In this document: positions 16,525 to 25,312 of the stretch, one piece after another
How positions within the stretch are numbered: the stretch's first letter is position 1
How the letters are laid out: the number at the start of each line of letters is the position of its first letter
Assembly: GCF_900113905.1 (NCBI RefSeq)
Contig: NZ_FORC01000001.1
Location: 1,817,469 to 1,881,468 of the forward strand
From: Phytopseudomonas argentinensis
Lineage (GTDB): Bacteria > Pseudomonadota > Gammaproteobacteria > Pseudomonadales > Pseudomonadaceae
Reading direction: 5' to 3'
Length of the DNA stretch: 64,000 bases
The notes under the pieces: generated by a model
What the model was told of the DNA's origin: nothing
What the model saw: only the letters and a program-made list of their open reading frames with translations
Database searches by the model: none
Position numbers and translations under genes: made by a program

Positions 16525-17388
16525 CTAATTATTAGGATAACTAAGCACGCTACTCGCTATAAATTTCTCACGCGCCCGCCGACTTGTAAAATACTGACGG
16601 CATTGCTTCCTTGAGGTATCTTCCTTCTTGAACGCCGAATAAACCGGCCAAAAGCGCTGCCGCTCAGTCAGAGAAAAGCGCACATTGGAAACAAACGAGG
16701 CCACCATGTCATCATAGACAGCCTCACCCATAAATTTGAAAAACCAAAAGCGATAGAACCTACCCATACAGAAGGCTAAAGAAAAGGCTTCATCGATATC
16801 ATCGAAACAGCACCCCTCGAAATCCACAAACCTGACATCACCTTGAGCAGTGAGCAATATGTTACCAGGATGGGGATCCAAGTGAACAAAGCCCTCAGCG
16901 AGCATTTCTGAAAACCCAGCAAAGACACAAGAAAGAATGCTTTCAACTCCCTGCTCTTTAGACAACACGACATCGTCTACGGTACGGCTCTTAGGTATAT
17001 ACTCGAGCACAAGCAACTCTTCGTAGAGAAAGCCAAAACACCATCTACGAACGTACCCGTAAGCTTGCGGGCTCAAGCTATTTCTGTCTAAACGAGCAAG
17101 ATTATGAAACTCATCTGCTAAGCAATGCTTCCCCGACCCCTTTAGTCTTAATCCATTTCGCAGCCTGACTTTCCAACGTGTGGGCTTGCTGTATTTAAGC
17201 ACCACGCCTTGTTCTTGATAAATATGAACAGCTCGCTCAACAGCCCTGCTGGTTTCATTTTCAGGGTGCAGGAAGCTTTCAGCATGTTGCTGCGCCCCGG
17301 GGTGGCGAGGATCAAAGAAAAAAACGTAACTGCCAACACGCTTCTTTACAAAAGAAGCCTGGCACTCACTCCCCGACTCAGTTTTCAT
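16525..17388 (-). CDS. Kinase-fold protein, probable LPS core sugar kinase
   Basis: A 287-residue cytoplasmic protein with a protein-kinase-like fold similar to LPS core kinases. GFVHLDPHPGNILL near residue 170 is the HxDxxxxN catalytic loop and VRFVDFEGCCF near 185 replaces the DFG metal-binding motif; LLVLEYIPKSRTVDD near 120 is the hinge. The invariant lysine is probably in VVLKYSKPTRWK near 65. It is coupled to wapH by ATGA (start 17388, wapH stop 17385). Unlike the four kinase-like genes at 20-24 kb it is AT-rich, so it travels with the variable block. Likely target: an outer-core sugar; not proven. Confidence 0.75.
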   Translation of the reverse strand: MKTESGSECQASFVKKRVGSYVFFFDPRHPGAQQHAESFLHPENETSRAVERAVHIYQEQGVVLKYSKPTRWKVRLRNGLRLKGSGKHCLADEFHNLARLDRNSLSPQAYGYVRRWCFGFLYEELLVLEYIPKSRTVDDVVLSKEQGVESILSCVFAGFSEMLAEGFVHLDPHPGNILLTAQGDVRFVDFEGCCFDDIDEAFSLAFCMGRFYRFWFFKFMGEAVYDDMVASFVSNVRFSLTERQRFWPVYSAFKKEDTSRKQCRQYFTSRRAREKFIASSVLSYPNN

Positions 17389-18494
17389 ATCTTTTTATTA
17401 AAAGCGTGGAGCTTTTCCTTGAACACTTCTTGCGCTGCCTTATAACCGAATCGCTCCAGACAAGGGCGATAAGACTTTTCAGTCGGGATTGGTGAGTTTG
17501 GTAGCTCACTCAATATAGACGCCAAGCGGCAGTGGTCGCCAAAGGGAAAGAGCCGGCCAGCCTCCTGAACTACTTCACGAGCCCCGCCACAGTCACTACA
17601 GATAAGCGGTAGGTTAGCCGCCATCGCTTCCAGCAATACCATGCCAAAAGGCTCATGATCCGATGTCAGGACAAAGACATCAAACGCCTTGAAATAGTAC
17701 TTTGCATTGGAAATCTGCCCCAGAAAACATACGGACTGCTCAACCCCCAGCGCCTCAACGAGCGATCGTAGCTTAGCCTCAAGACGCCCACGCCCGACTA
17801 TAACCAGCAGACTGCCTACGGGCATCGTCGGCAGTGCCTTGGCAAAACCGCGAATCAGTGTCTCCTGATCTTTGTCCGGATGTAGGCGCCCTACGTTACC
17901 GACGATCCAAGCATCGCTGGGAAGGCCAAGATGCGTCCTGGCGGCCTCACGCGTGACCTGCTGCGCCTGCAAGGTCTCAAGGTCAATGCGGTTATATAAG
18001 GTCTCAATTCGGTTTTCTGGCCAAGTCGGCAAACTCGCGCGCAGATCGTCGCGTACCGCATTGGACACGCCAAGCAGCATCAGGCGTTTACTGAAGACGT
18101 TGGCCAACCACTGGCGAAAACGCCGGCGGTAGACACCGAACGCATGGCTTACGCCGATAACGGGTAGGCGAGTAGCAAGGCAAGCGATGTAAGTCGGCTT
18201 GAAGCGATGGGCAATGCACAGCGTGAACCCCCTCGTACGCACCAGCCGTGCAATGTCTCGAATCGCGCGGAGCTTGAGACCTCGCATGTCACGCGAGCTG
18301 TACTCGAGAAATACCACCTCATCCGAAGCCGACCCGGCTTCGACGTCAGCATTGCGCACGCCCGTCAGATACACGGTTAATACCTTGTAACGGGTCCCCC
18401 TGAACAACGCCGCATACTGATGGGCGCAATCGAGGAAAGGCCCGTCATAACCATGGCAGATTTGCAGAACCCAGGGTTGTTCAGGGCTGCTCAT
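17385..18494 (-). CDS. wapH: LPS core glycosyltransferase WapH-like (GT4)
   Basis: A 369-residue GT-B glycosyltransferase of family GT4. WVLQICHGYDGPFLDCAHQ at the start and VIGVSHAFGVYRRRFRQWL are features I associate with P. aeruginosa WapH (PA5004), which adds a glucose of the outer core. The C-terminal nucleotide-sugar domain has VGNVGRLHPDKDQETLI, FLGQISNAKYYFKAFDVFVL and SDHEPFGMVLLEAMAANLP with the EX7E motif. The start overlaps wapO by 14 bases, and the stop overlaps the next gene by ATGA. The C-terminal third is richer in AT than the rest, close to where the block composition changes. Confidence 0.8.
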   Translation of the reverse strand: MSSPEQPWVLQICHGYDGPFLDCAHQYAALFRGTRYKVLTVYLTGVRNADVEAGSASDEVVFLEYSSRDMRGLKLRAIRDIARLVRTRGFTLCIAHRFKPTYIACLATRLPVIGVSHAFGVYRRRFRQWLANVFSKRLMLLGVSNAVRDDLRASLPTWPENRIETLYNRIDLETLQAQQVTREAARTHLGLPSDAWIVGNVGRLHPDKDQETLIRGFAKALPTMPVGSLLVIVGRGRLEAKLRSLVEALGVEQSVCFLGQISNAKYYFKAFDVFVLTSDHEPFGMVLLEAMAANLPLICSDCGGAREVVQEAGRLFPFGDHCRLASILSELPNSPIPTEKSYRPCLERFGYKAAQEVFKEKLHAFNKKI

Positions 18495-20235
18495 TGGGCA
18501 TTACCCCGTCCTTGATCACCAGAATATCTTCCATGATCAGGTACTGCAGATCCGAGCCGAAGAACATGTTCAGGGCGTCGGTCGGCGAGCAGATCATCGG
18601 TTCGCCACGGCGGTTCAGCGAGGTATTCAGCGACACGCCGTTGCCGGTGAGTTTTTCCAGTTCCAGCATCAGGTCATACCAACGCGGGTTGTATTCGCGC
18701 TTGAGCACCTGGGCGCGGGAAGTACCGTCTTCGTGAACGACTTCGCTGACCCGCTCCTTCCACTCGTCGTTGACTTCGAAGGTGAAGGTCATGAACGGGC
18801 TCGGGTGGTCGACCTTGAGCATCTGCTCGGCTACGGTGTCGAGCATTGACGGGCAGAAGGGTCTCCAGCGCTCGCGGAACTTGATCTGCTCGTTGATACG
18901 GTCGGCCACGCCGGGAATGCTCGGGCAACCGATGATCGAACGGCCGCCGAGGGCGCGCGGGCCGAACTCCATGCGGCCCTGGAACCAGGCCACCGGGTTG
19001 CCGTCGACCATGATCTGCGCGATGCGCTGCGGCATGTCGTCGATCTTCTGCCATTTCGGCGCATTCGGGTGGCGGGCGCAGGCGGCGATCACGTCTTCGT
19101 TGCTGTAGGCCGGGCCGAGGTAGACGTGCTCCATCTTCTCCACCGGCACGCCGCGCTTGTGGGACACGTAGGCAGCAGCGCCAACCGAGGTACCGGCATC
19201 CCCGGACGCCGGCTGCACGAACAGCTCCTTGACCTCCGGGCGGGCGATGATCTTCTGGTTTAGTTTGACGTTCAGCGCGCAACCGCCGGCAAAGGCGATC
19301 TTGCCGGTTTCGCGGATGATGTCGCCCAGGTAGTAGTCCATCATCTCCAGCGCCAGCTTCTCGAACAGCGCCTGCATGCTGGCGGCGTAGTGGATGTAGG
19401 GATCGTCGGCGATATCGCCTTCACGCTTGGGCCCCAGCCACTCGATCAGCTTGGGCGAGAAGTAGAAGCCCTTGCCCTTTTCCTTGTGCCGGCGCAAGCC
19501 GATGACGTTGGCGTAGTCGGTATTGATCACCAGCTCGCCGTTCTCGAACTTGGCCAGGCGGGAGAAATCGTATTTGCTGGCATCGCCATAGGGCGCCATG
19601 CCCATGACCTTGAACTCGCCGTCGAGCATCTCGAAGCCAAGAAACTCGGTCACCGCACCATACAGGCCGCCCAGGGAGTCCGGGTCGTAGAATTCCTTGA
19701 TCTTGTGGATGCGCCCGTTCTCGCCGTAACCGAAGAAGGTGGTGGCGTACTCGCCCTTGCCGTCGATCCCGAGGATGGCGGTCTTCTCGGTGAAGCCCGA
19801 GCAGTGATAGGCACTGGCAGCATGGGCCAGGTGATGCTCGACCGGCTCGATCCTGACCTTCTTGGCGTCGAAGCCGAGTTGCTCCAGGCACCAGACGATC
19901 TTCTTGCGATAGCGCTTGTAACGACGGTTACCCATGAGGATCGCATCAAGGGCGCGATCCGGCGCATACCAGTAGCGCTTGGCGTAGTGCCAGCGGGCCT
20001 TGCCGAACAGGCTGATGGGCGCGAAGGGAATCGCCACCACATCGACATCCGATGGTTTGATGCCGGCCTGCTCCAGGCAGAACTTGGCCGACTCGTAGGG
20101 CATGCGATTCTTCGCGTGCTTGTCACGCACGAAGCGCTCTTCTTCCGCCGCGGCAATCAACTTGCCGTCGATGTACAACGCCGCGGAGGGGTCATGACTG
20201 AGGGCGCCGGACAGGCCAAGAATCGTCAATGCCAC
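18481..20235 (-). CDS. wapO: LPS core carbamoyltransferase
   Basis: A 584-residue carbamoyltransferase of the NodU/CmcH/HypF-type family, matching WapO (PA5005), which puts a carbamoyl group from carbamoyl phosphate on inner-core heptose in Pseudomonas. Family marks include LGLSGALSHDPSAALYIDG at the N-terminus, VEHHLAHAASAYHCSGF near residue 125 (metal-binding His), IAFAGGCALNVKLNQ near 315, and the C-terminal carbamoyltransferase domain with GRMEFGPRALGGRSII and SLNRRGEPMICSPTDAL. The start is GTG at 20235 with AGAGG upstream. GC content is high, as in the conserved core genes after it. Confidence 0.92.
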   Translation of the reverse strand: MALTILGLSGALSHDPSAALYIDGKLIAAAEEERFVRDKHAKNRMPYESAKFCLEQAGIKPSDVDVVAIPFAPISLFGKARWHYAKRYWYAPDRALDAILMGNRRYKRYRKKIVWCLEQLGFDAKKVRIEPVEHHLAHAASAYHCSGFTEKTAILGIDGKGEYATTFFGYGENGRIHKIKEFYDPDSLGGLYGAVTEFLGFEMLDGEFKVMGMAPYGDASKYDFSRLAKFENGELVINTDYANVIGLRRHKEKGKGFYFSPKLIEWLGPKREGDIADDPYIHYAASMQALFEKLALEMMDYYLGDIIRETGKIAFAGGCALNVKLNQKIIARPEVKELFVQPASGDAGTSVGAAAYVSHKRGVPVEKMEHVYLGPAYSNEDVIAACARHPNAPKWQKIDDMPQRIAQIMVDGNPVAWFQGRMEFGPRALGGRSIIGCPSIPGVADRINEQIKFRERWRPFCPSMLDTVAEQMLKVDHPSPFMTFTFEVNDEWKERVSEVVHEDGTSRAQVLKREYNPRWYDLMLELEKLTGNGVSLNTSLNRRGEPMICSPTDALNMFFGSDLQYLIMEDILVIKDGVMPNEQP

Positions 20236-20312
20236 GGATAAAGCCTCTTAACGCGGCTGCCTGACTCGACAACCGTTACTGTTTGATGTCCATGAGCCCC
20301 CCCTTGGGAAGC
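20236..20312. other. Gap between tandem core operon segments
   Basis: These 77 bases separate wapO from the tandem kinase-like gene. No gene or clear terminator was seen, so read-through from the kinase genes into wapO is possible. Confidence 0.3.
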
Positions 20313-21743
20313 TCAACTAAGTGTTGGCAAGCGCCGATCGAGCTCACGATACAGGGCGCTGTCGGCCGGCCAGTTGCGCAGCAGGCGTGCACGATCACGC
20401 CCATAGGCGGCTTTGAAGCTGGCGGCCTGGCCATGGTACTGCATGGCATCCAGATCGATCAGCGCCCAGCGCCCGTCCTGCCAGAGGATATTGGTCCCCT
20501 TGCAGTCGCCGTGGCTGATGCGCTCACGCAGCAGGGCTGCAAACAAGGCCTCCAGCGCCTGCAAATCCGCTTCGGGCGGCAGTCCGTCTGCGCCGCAGGG
20601 CGCGAAACGGGCGATTATATCCATACCCGGCGTGTGTTCGGTAATCAGATAGGCCTGGCGGCGCAACCACAGGGTGCGGCGTTCGAGCACGGCCAGGGGC
20701 TGGGGCGTGGCGATACCGAGAAAATCCAGGCGATTGCCCTCGCACCAGCTGTGCCAGGCGCGACTAGGCCGCCAGAAGCGTCGCAGCCAATGTGCGAAGC
20801 CCTTGATGTTGTAGCGCTTGATGACCAGCTGTCGGCCAGACTGCTGGATGCGCGCCACGGTGGAGGAGCCACCGAGCTTGAGCGGCTCGCCGCTGGCAAT
20901 CGCTGCGTCGGGATCGGCCAGGATAGGCGCCAGCGCCGCGTCCTCTTCGCGCCTCACCACCTGCAGGCGCGACGGGCTGCGCCAGACGCGAAACGCCGTG
21001 CACTCGCGCTCGATCTTGGCCATGAACGCCTGCATGCGCGTTGCTCGCGCCCTGGCCACGGCCTTGAGCAGTGCCTCCAGCGGCAACGCGTGCTCACCAT
21101 TGACCAGCAGGTAATGCACCAGCAGCTCCTCGACAAAGCTGTCGATGGCCCCGGGAAACTGCGCGAAGAACAGCCCCAGATTGCCCAGCACCTTATCGCG
21201 CGACAGCGGCTGACCTGGCGTTTCTGCACGAATGCCACCGCCATCGATCAGGTGCAGTCGACCGTCGTGGCGCAGCAGGTTGTCCAGGTGCAGGTCTTCC
21301 TGCCACAGCCCACGACTGTGCAGTTGGCCGATAACGCCAAGCGCCTCGCCGAGTACCTGCTGCTGGGCATCGCTCAGCCAGGCTTGGCCGGCGACGGCCT
21401 GCCAGTCATCGGCCAGGCTGCGCGCGCCTTCCAGGAATTCGAACAGCAGCCAGCCGCCCTCGCCCCCCGCAACGCCATGCTCGAGCAGCAATGGCGTGCA
21501 CAGGCCCTGCTGCGCCAGTAGCTGGGCCCCCTGCAGCTCCCGCGCGAAATGCCGCTCGGCCTTGCTGCCGACCAGTATCTTGGCGAGGACATTGCGCCCC
21601 TGCCACTGCGCACGACCGACATAACGCTGCCTGGGCAGCACACGCAGCAGGCTGTGCAATTGCAGTGACACACCACCGGGCAAGTCGATCGGTAGCGGCA
21701 GCGCAGGGCTGCGCCCCGCCTCATTCAGGAGAGCCAGTTTCAT
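20313..21743 (-). CDS. Tandem kinase-fold LPS core protein (PA5006-like)
   Basis: A 476-residue protein made of two successive kinase-like lobes. The first has GLWQEDLHLDNLLR near residue 165 (an HxxN-type catalytic loop with Asp preceding) followed by LHLIDGGGI in place of DFG. The second has ISHGDCKGTNILW near 410 followed by ALIDLDAMQ. Both keep the Asp-x-x-x-x-Asn layout, so either could be active. It corresponds in size and place to PA5006. It starts by ATGA overlap from the wapQ-like gene and ends 77 bases before wapO. Function in core phosphorylation is inferred from the company of waaP, wapP and wapQ. Confidence 0.8.
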   Translation of the reverse strand: MKLALLNEAGRSPALPLPIDLPGGVSLQLHSLLRVLPRQRYVGRAQWQGRNVLAKILVGSKAERHFARELQGAQLLAQQGLCTPLLLEHGVAGGEGGWLLFEFLEGARSLADDWQAVAGQAWLSDAQQQVLGEALGVIGQLHSRGLWQEDLHLDNLLRHDGRLHLIDGGGIRAETPGQPLSRDKVLGNLGLFFAQFPGAIDSFVEELLVHYLLVNGEHALPLEALLKAVARARATRMQAFMAKIERECTAFRVWRSPSRLQVVRREEDAALAPILADPDAAIASGEPLKLGGSSTVARIQQSGRQLVIKRYNIKGFAHWLRRFWRPSRAWHSWCEGNRLDFLGIATPQPLAVLERRTLWLRRQAYLITEHTPGMDIIARFAPCGADGLPPEADLQALEALFAALLRERISHGDCKGTNILWQDGRWALIDLDAMQYHGQAASFKAAYGRDRARLLRNWPADSALYRELDRRLPTLS

Positions 21744-22489
21744 GGGCGTTGGGCCTTGTCCTTCAAGCGCGCCGCAAGACGCTGCGACCAGTGTTCCACC
21801 TGCTGCCCGCTGCCCAGATAGGCAGTCAGGAAGCCCAGGTGGTCCGCTTCATTCCAGGGGTTGGTGCGGCGCAGCAACGGCTCGAGATCCTTGACCCTGT
21901 CACGCTCGCCGAGAAACAACGGCCGGGTCTTTTCCAGATCGATCAGTTGCGCGACAAAACCCTCCTCCCGTGGCTGGAGGAAGATATGTTTGGGGTAGAA
22001 ACAGCCGTGCAACTGCCCCTTTTCATGGACGCGTCGAGCCAGCAGACCGCAGGCACTGACGATCGCCTGGCGCTGCTCGGCAGCAAGCTGGCGCCACTCG
22101 GGCAACCAGCTGTCGAGATCCCGCCAAGCGTCCAGCGCATGGGTCAACAGAACGGCACGACGCTCGCCGGCGATACGCCGCTCGGCGTAGAACGCCGCGC
22201 TCATCGCCGGGATACCCAGGCGCTGATAGCGGCAGATGTTGCGGAACTCCCGCGCCAGGGTGGGCTCGCCCCAGGGGCGCTCCAGGCTATGGGTCAGGTA
22301 ATTGCTCTGACGCTTGAGGTAATAGCCCTGGCCTTCCAGATCGAGCCGATAGACCGTGCTCCAACCGCCGCGCGGCGCCTTGTTGGGCTCGTCGACCGCA
22401 TGCAGTTCGAGCGACCAGAGCGCCTCGAAGCTGGCCAGGCCATGACGTTCGAGCAGCGCCCGATCACCACTGGCGATGAAGTCCTTCAT
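21740..22489 (-). CDS. wapQ: LPS core kinase-like protein WapQ
   Basis: A 249-residue cytoplasmic protein of the InaA/WaaP-like kinase family; position after waaP and wapP corresponds to WapQ (PA5007). It opens MKDFIASGDRALLERHGLAS, has GYYLKRQSNYLTHSLERP with the ATP-binding lysine near 75, and GQLHGCFYPKHIFLQ near 165 followed by VAQLIDLEKTRP. The catalytic loop has HGCFYPKHI where an active kinase would have HxDxxxxN, so activity is uncertain. Start 22489 and stop 21740 both overlap neighbours as ATGA, giving a tightly coupled kinase operon. Confidence 0.82.
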   Translation of the reverse strand: MKDFIASGDRALLERHGLASFEALWSLELHAVDEPNKAPRGGWSTVYRLDLEGQGYYLKRQSNYLTHSLERPWGEPTLAREFRNICRYQRLGIPAMSAAFYAERRIAGERRAVLLTHALDAWRDLDSWLPEWRQLAAEQRQAIVSACGLLARRVHEKGQLHGCFYPKHIFLQPREEGFVAQLIDLEKTRPLFLGERDRVKDLEPLLRRTNPWNEADHLGFLTAYLGSGQQVEHWSQRLAARLKDKAQRP

Positions 22490-23223
22490 TCTCTTCCCTC
22501 GAAAAAGCGGACGATCTGGCCGATACGCTGCTTGTCACTGTCGTTCAGTCGCTCGCGGCCCCGGTACTGCAGGTAGAAACGCAAGCGCTGGGTACGCGAC
22601 AGGTGGTATTTGGCCACCTTGTCCAGACAGGCGAGGTCCTTGACGATGCGCCGCCGTAGAAACGGCCCGCGCCAGAAGGCGCCGGTCGGGCAGTCGATGA
22701 AGTACAGACGGCGGTGCTCGTCGACCAGCAGATTGCGCCACTTCAGGTCGTTGTGGGCGAAATGATGATCGTGCAGGATGCGCGTGGCGCGAGCCAGCTG
22801 ACAGCTGACATCCTCGACCCAGGCTCGATCACGCAGACGTTCATCGCCCGAGGCGGCGAGGCGCCACATGTCGGTGGTGTCGACCAGCTCCTGGGTAATC
22901 AGCGCGCCCCGGTGAAAGGCCGCCCCCCTGCGCTCCAGACCGTAGGCGGCGATAGGCGCAGTGGGAATGCCCCAGGTCGCGAAATGCTTGAGGTTCTGCC
23001 ACTCGGCCTTGACTCGCGGCCGACCGACGAAACGCCGAGCCCCCTTGCCCGCGCCGTGGTAACGCTTGACGTAATAGCGCAGCCCGCCGAACTCCACGCG
23101 AATAACATCCGACAACGGGTCGTGAGTTATGGCCTCGCCCTGCAGAGCAAAGACCGCATCCAGCGATGCGAATGCCCGGGCCGCCTCAGGCGTGGCCAAG
23201 GCAGTGACACGCCACCGACTCAT
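22486..23223 (-). CDS. wapP: LPS core kinase-like protein WapP
   Basis: A 245-residue kinase-fold protein corresponding to WapP (PA5008). LRYYVKRYHGAGKGARRFVG near residue 50 holds the presumed ATP-binding lysine; HFAHNDLKWRNLLVD near 160 is a full HxDxxxxN-type catalytic loop; LYFIDCPTG replaces DFG. It is basic and has no membrane helices, but probably works at the inner membrane on core sugar. ATG at 23223 overlaps the waaP stop (ATGA) and is preferred to an in-frame start at 23292 inside waaP. The product of its reaction is thought in the family to be a phosphate on inner-core heptose. Confidence 0.84.
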   Translation of the reverse strand: MSRWRVTALATPEAARAFASLDAVFALQGEAITHDPLSDVIRVEFGGLRYYVKRYHGAGKGARRFVGRPRVKAEWQNLKHFATWGIPTAPIAAYGLERRGAAFHRGALITQELVDTTDMWRLAASGDERLRDRAWVEDVSCQLARATRILHDHHFAHNDLKWRNLLVDEHRRLYFIDCPTGAFWRGPFLRRRIVKDLACLDKVAKYHLSRTQRLRFYLQYRGRERLNDSDKQRIGQIVRFFEGRE

Positions 23224-24047
23224 GCGTCGCCCTCCGTTTCGTACTTGCGTTTGTAACGTGAACGCAGCCGGTCGGCCTTGCCTTGCAGCCAACGCAGCAA
23301 CGAGGCTTCATCGCGCAGGATCCGGCGCAGCGAGCGCTTGTCGACGACGCAGAAATAGACCTTTAGAAAGCGCAGCAGATCGCGCTGGCCAAGACCGATA
23401 TTGAGCGCCGAGAAATACAGCCCGGCCAGATCCTTGTTACGCCAGCGCCGCGGCACCTGGGCACGCAGCTGGGCCCGATGCAGGTCGATCACCGACAGGC
23501 GGAAATCATCGGCATTGAAAGGTTTGTCGGTATGCAGCAGGAAATGACAGATGTAGCAATCACGATGGTTGACCCCGGCGGCGTGCATGCGCCCGGTCAT
23601 CTGCGCGACCCGACGAATCAGCGCCCACTTAAGGGTTGGCGCTGGCGGCTGGTCGCTCCAGCCCATCGTCAGTTGCTCGAGGTCAATGGTGGGCGCCAGC
23701 TCTTCGGTGACGATGAACGAATGCTGCTGCGCCGGATTGCCGCCACGCTCGCCATAGGCCACGGCGGTCATGGTCGACACTCCGACTTCGTGCAGGCGCT
23801 GGATGGCCTGCCATTCCTGGCCCGCGCCAAGCACCGGCAGGCGAGCCGTGATCAGGTTCTTGAGGATTTCTCCCCAGCCGACCCCGCGATGAATCTTCAC
23901 GAAGTAGCCCTTGCCGGCTACCTCGGTGCGCAGCGTGCGCCGCGCCTCGAGCTCGCGGTAGACCTGCCCCTGCAGGCCCTCGACTTGTTCGAAGGCATCC
24001 TTGCCGGCCCATAGGGACTTGAATGGTTCAGCAAGAATAAGGCGCAT
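23220..24047 (-). CDS. waaP: LPS heptose I kinase
   Basis: A 275-residue heptose kinase (RfaP/WaaP), which phosphorylates inner-core heptose I from ATP; in P. aeruginosa it is essential for outer membrane integrity. The start MRLILAEPFKSLWAGKDAF matches the family. Also visible are GYFVKIHRGVGWGEI with the ATP-binding lysine, FIVTEELAPTIDLEQL at the hinge, GVNHRDCYICHFLLH with the catalytic Asp near 160, and LSVIDLHRAQ near 185. The start at 24047 is preferred to upstream in-frame codons because the conserved N-terminus begins there. It is 123 bases downstream of waaG and coupled to wapP. Confidence 0.93.
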   Translation of the reverse strand: MRLILAEPFKSLWAGKDAFEQVEGLQGQVYRELEARRTLRTEVAGKGYFVKIHRGVGWGEILKNLITARLPVLGAGQEWQAIQRLHEVGVSTMTAVAYGERGGNPAQQHSFIVTEELAPTIDLEQLTMGWSDQPPAPTLKWALIRRVAQMTGRMHAAGVNHRDCYICHFLLHTDKPFNADDFRLSVIDLHRAQLRAQVPRRWRNKDLAGLYFSALNIGLGQRDLLRFLKVYFCVVDKRSLRRILRDEASLLRWLQGKADRLRSRYKRKYETEGDA

Positions 24048-24170
24048 AAGCCTCCCGTAGACGCCGCACACGCGCAACGAATACTGCAAAACCCGTGGCG
24101 TGATGACGATCATCGCACGACGAATGCGACGCCCCTGCGGGGTCGCGGATTATCAGGGTAGCCGGCGTGC

Positions 24171-25292
24171 TCACGGGCGCGTCGCCAGAATCACGTCAGC
24201 AGCCCGCTGCGGCATGCTGTACAGGTCGGCCGTCTCGGCATAGGCCAGGCCATTGCGCTGCCAGGCCTCACGCCGGGCGTCGTCGGCCAGCATCTCGGCC
24301 AGCATGCGATTGAGCGCAGACTGCTCGAAGGGGCTGGGCACCACACGGCCGGCGTCGGCATCTTCGATGTAATGGGCATAGCCACAGACATCGGTGACCA
24401 GCACCGGCAAGCCGGCGACCAGCGCCTCGAGCAGCACGGTGCCGGTATTTTCGTTGTAGGCCGGGTGGATCAGCAGGTCGGCGCCGAGCAGGAAGCGCGG
24501 AATGTCGCTGCGCCCCTTGAGAATCGTCACCTGATCGCTCAGGCCGAGCGCCTTGACCTGCAGCAGGAACGGCTTGGGGTCGTCCTGGCCGATGACCATC
24601 AGCCGGGTGCGCGACTTCAGCTCACCCGGCAGTGCGGCCAGGGCCTTGAGGCTGCGGTCCAGCCCCTTGGTCTTGAAGCCCGAGCCGATCTGCACCAGCA
24701 GCAGGTCGTTGTCGGCCAGGGCGAACTCGCGGCGGAACTCGGCGCGGATATCGGCGGCATTGGCCGGCGCACGGCGATCCAGGGCGATACCCGGCGGCAG
24801 CAGGTGAAAGCGCTCGGCCGGCGTGCCGTAATGCTTGACGAACAGCGGCTGCTGCACCTCGGAGATCATCAGGATCTCGGTGTTCGACTCGGGCGCGAAC
24901 ACCGCCCGCTCGTACTCGGCGAAATGCTTGTAGCGGCCCCAGCGACGGTACAGGGGGTTGCGCAGGGTCTGCGCCTTGTCTTCGAAGCAGCCGTCGGCGG
25001 CGTAGTACACGTCCAGCCCCGGCATCTTGTTGAAGCCGATCACCCGGTCGACCGGGCGCTCGCGCAGGTCGGCCTGCACCCAGGCGGTGAGCTTTTCGTT
25101 GCGGTGGTGATTGAACAGCGCCTTGACCGGCACCACCACCACCTCGAAGCCCTCTGGCACCTCGCCTTCCCAGATCGGCGTGTAGACGCGGATGCTGTGG
25201 CCGCGCTGCTGGCACTCCAGGGCGATACGCATGAAGTCGCGCTGCAAGCCGCCATAGGGGAAATACTTGTAGAGGATAAAAGCCAGGCGCAT
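24171..25292 (-). CDS. waaG: LPS core glucosyltransferase WaaG
   Basis: A 373-residue GT4 glycosyltransferase that adds the first outer-core hexose (UDP-glucose donor in enterobacteria; PA5010 in P. aeruginosa). The N-terminal domain begins MRLAFILYKYFPYGGLQRD with the conserved GG loop for the acceptor; the C-terminal domain has LVQIGSGFKTKGLDRSL, VTILKGRSDIPRFLLGADLL and HPAYNENTGTVLLEALVAG with EX7E. The ATG at 25292 follows GGAGGG; a start at 25316 would overlap waaC further. The gene overlaps none at its 3' end, and 123 bases separate it from waaP. Confidence 0.94.
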   Translation of the reverse strand: MRLAFILYKYFPYGGLQRDFMRIALECQQRGHSIRVYTPIWEGEVPEGFEVVVVPVKALFNHHRNEKLTAWVQADLRERPVDRVIGFNKMPGLDVYYAADGCFEDKAQTLRNPLYRRWGRYKHFAEYERAVFAPESNTEILMISEVQQPLFVKHYGTPAERFHLLPPGIALDRRAPANAADIRAEFRREFALADNDLLLVQIGSGFKTKGLDRSLKALAALPGELKSRTRLMVIGQDDPKPFLLQVKALGLSDQVTILKGRSDIPRFLLGADLLIHPAYNENTGTVLLEALVAGLPVLVTDVCGYAHYIEDADAGRVVPSPFEQSALNRMLAEMLADDARREAWQRNGLAYAETADLYSMPQRAADVILATRP

Positions 25293-25312
25293 CGGCCCTC
25301 CGCTCGGTTGCA

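Noticed and set aside
9883..18494. Possible phage-defence island
   Set aside because: AT-rich and variable, but the genes are glycan enzymes rather than nucleases, helicases or toxins.
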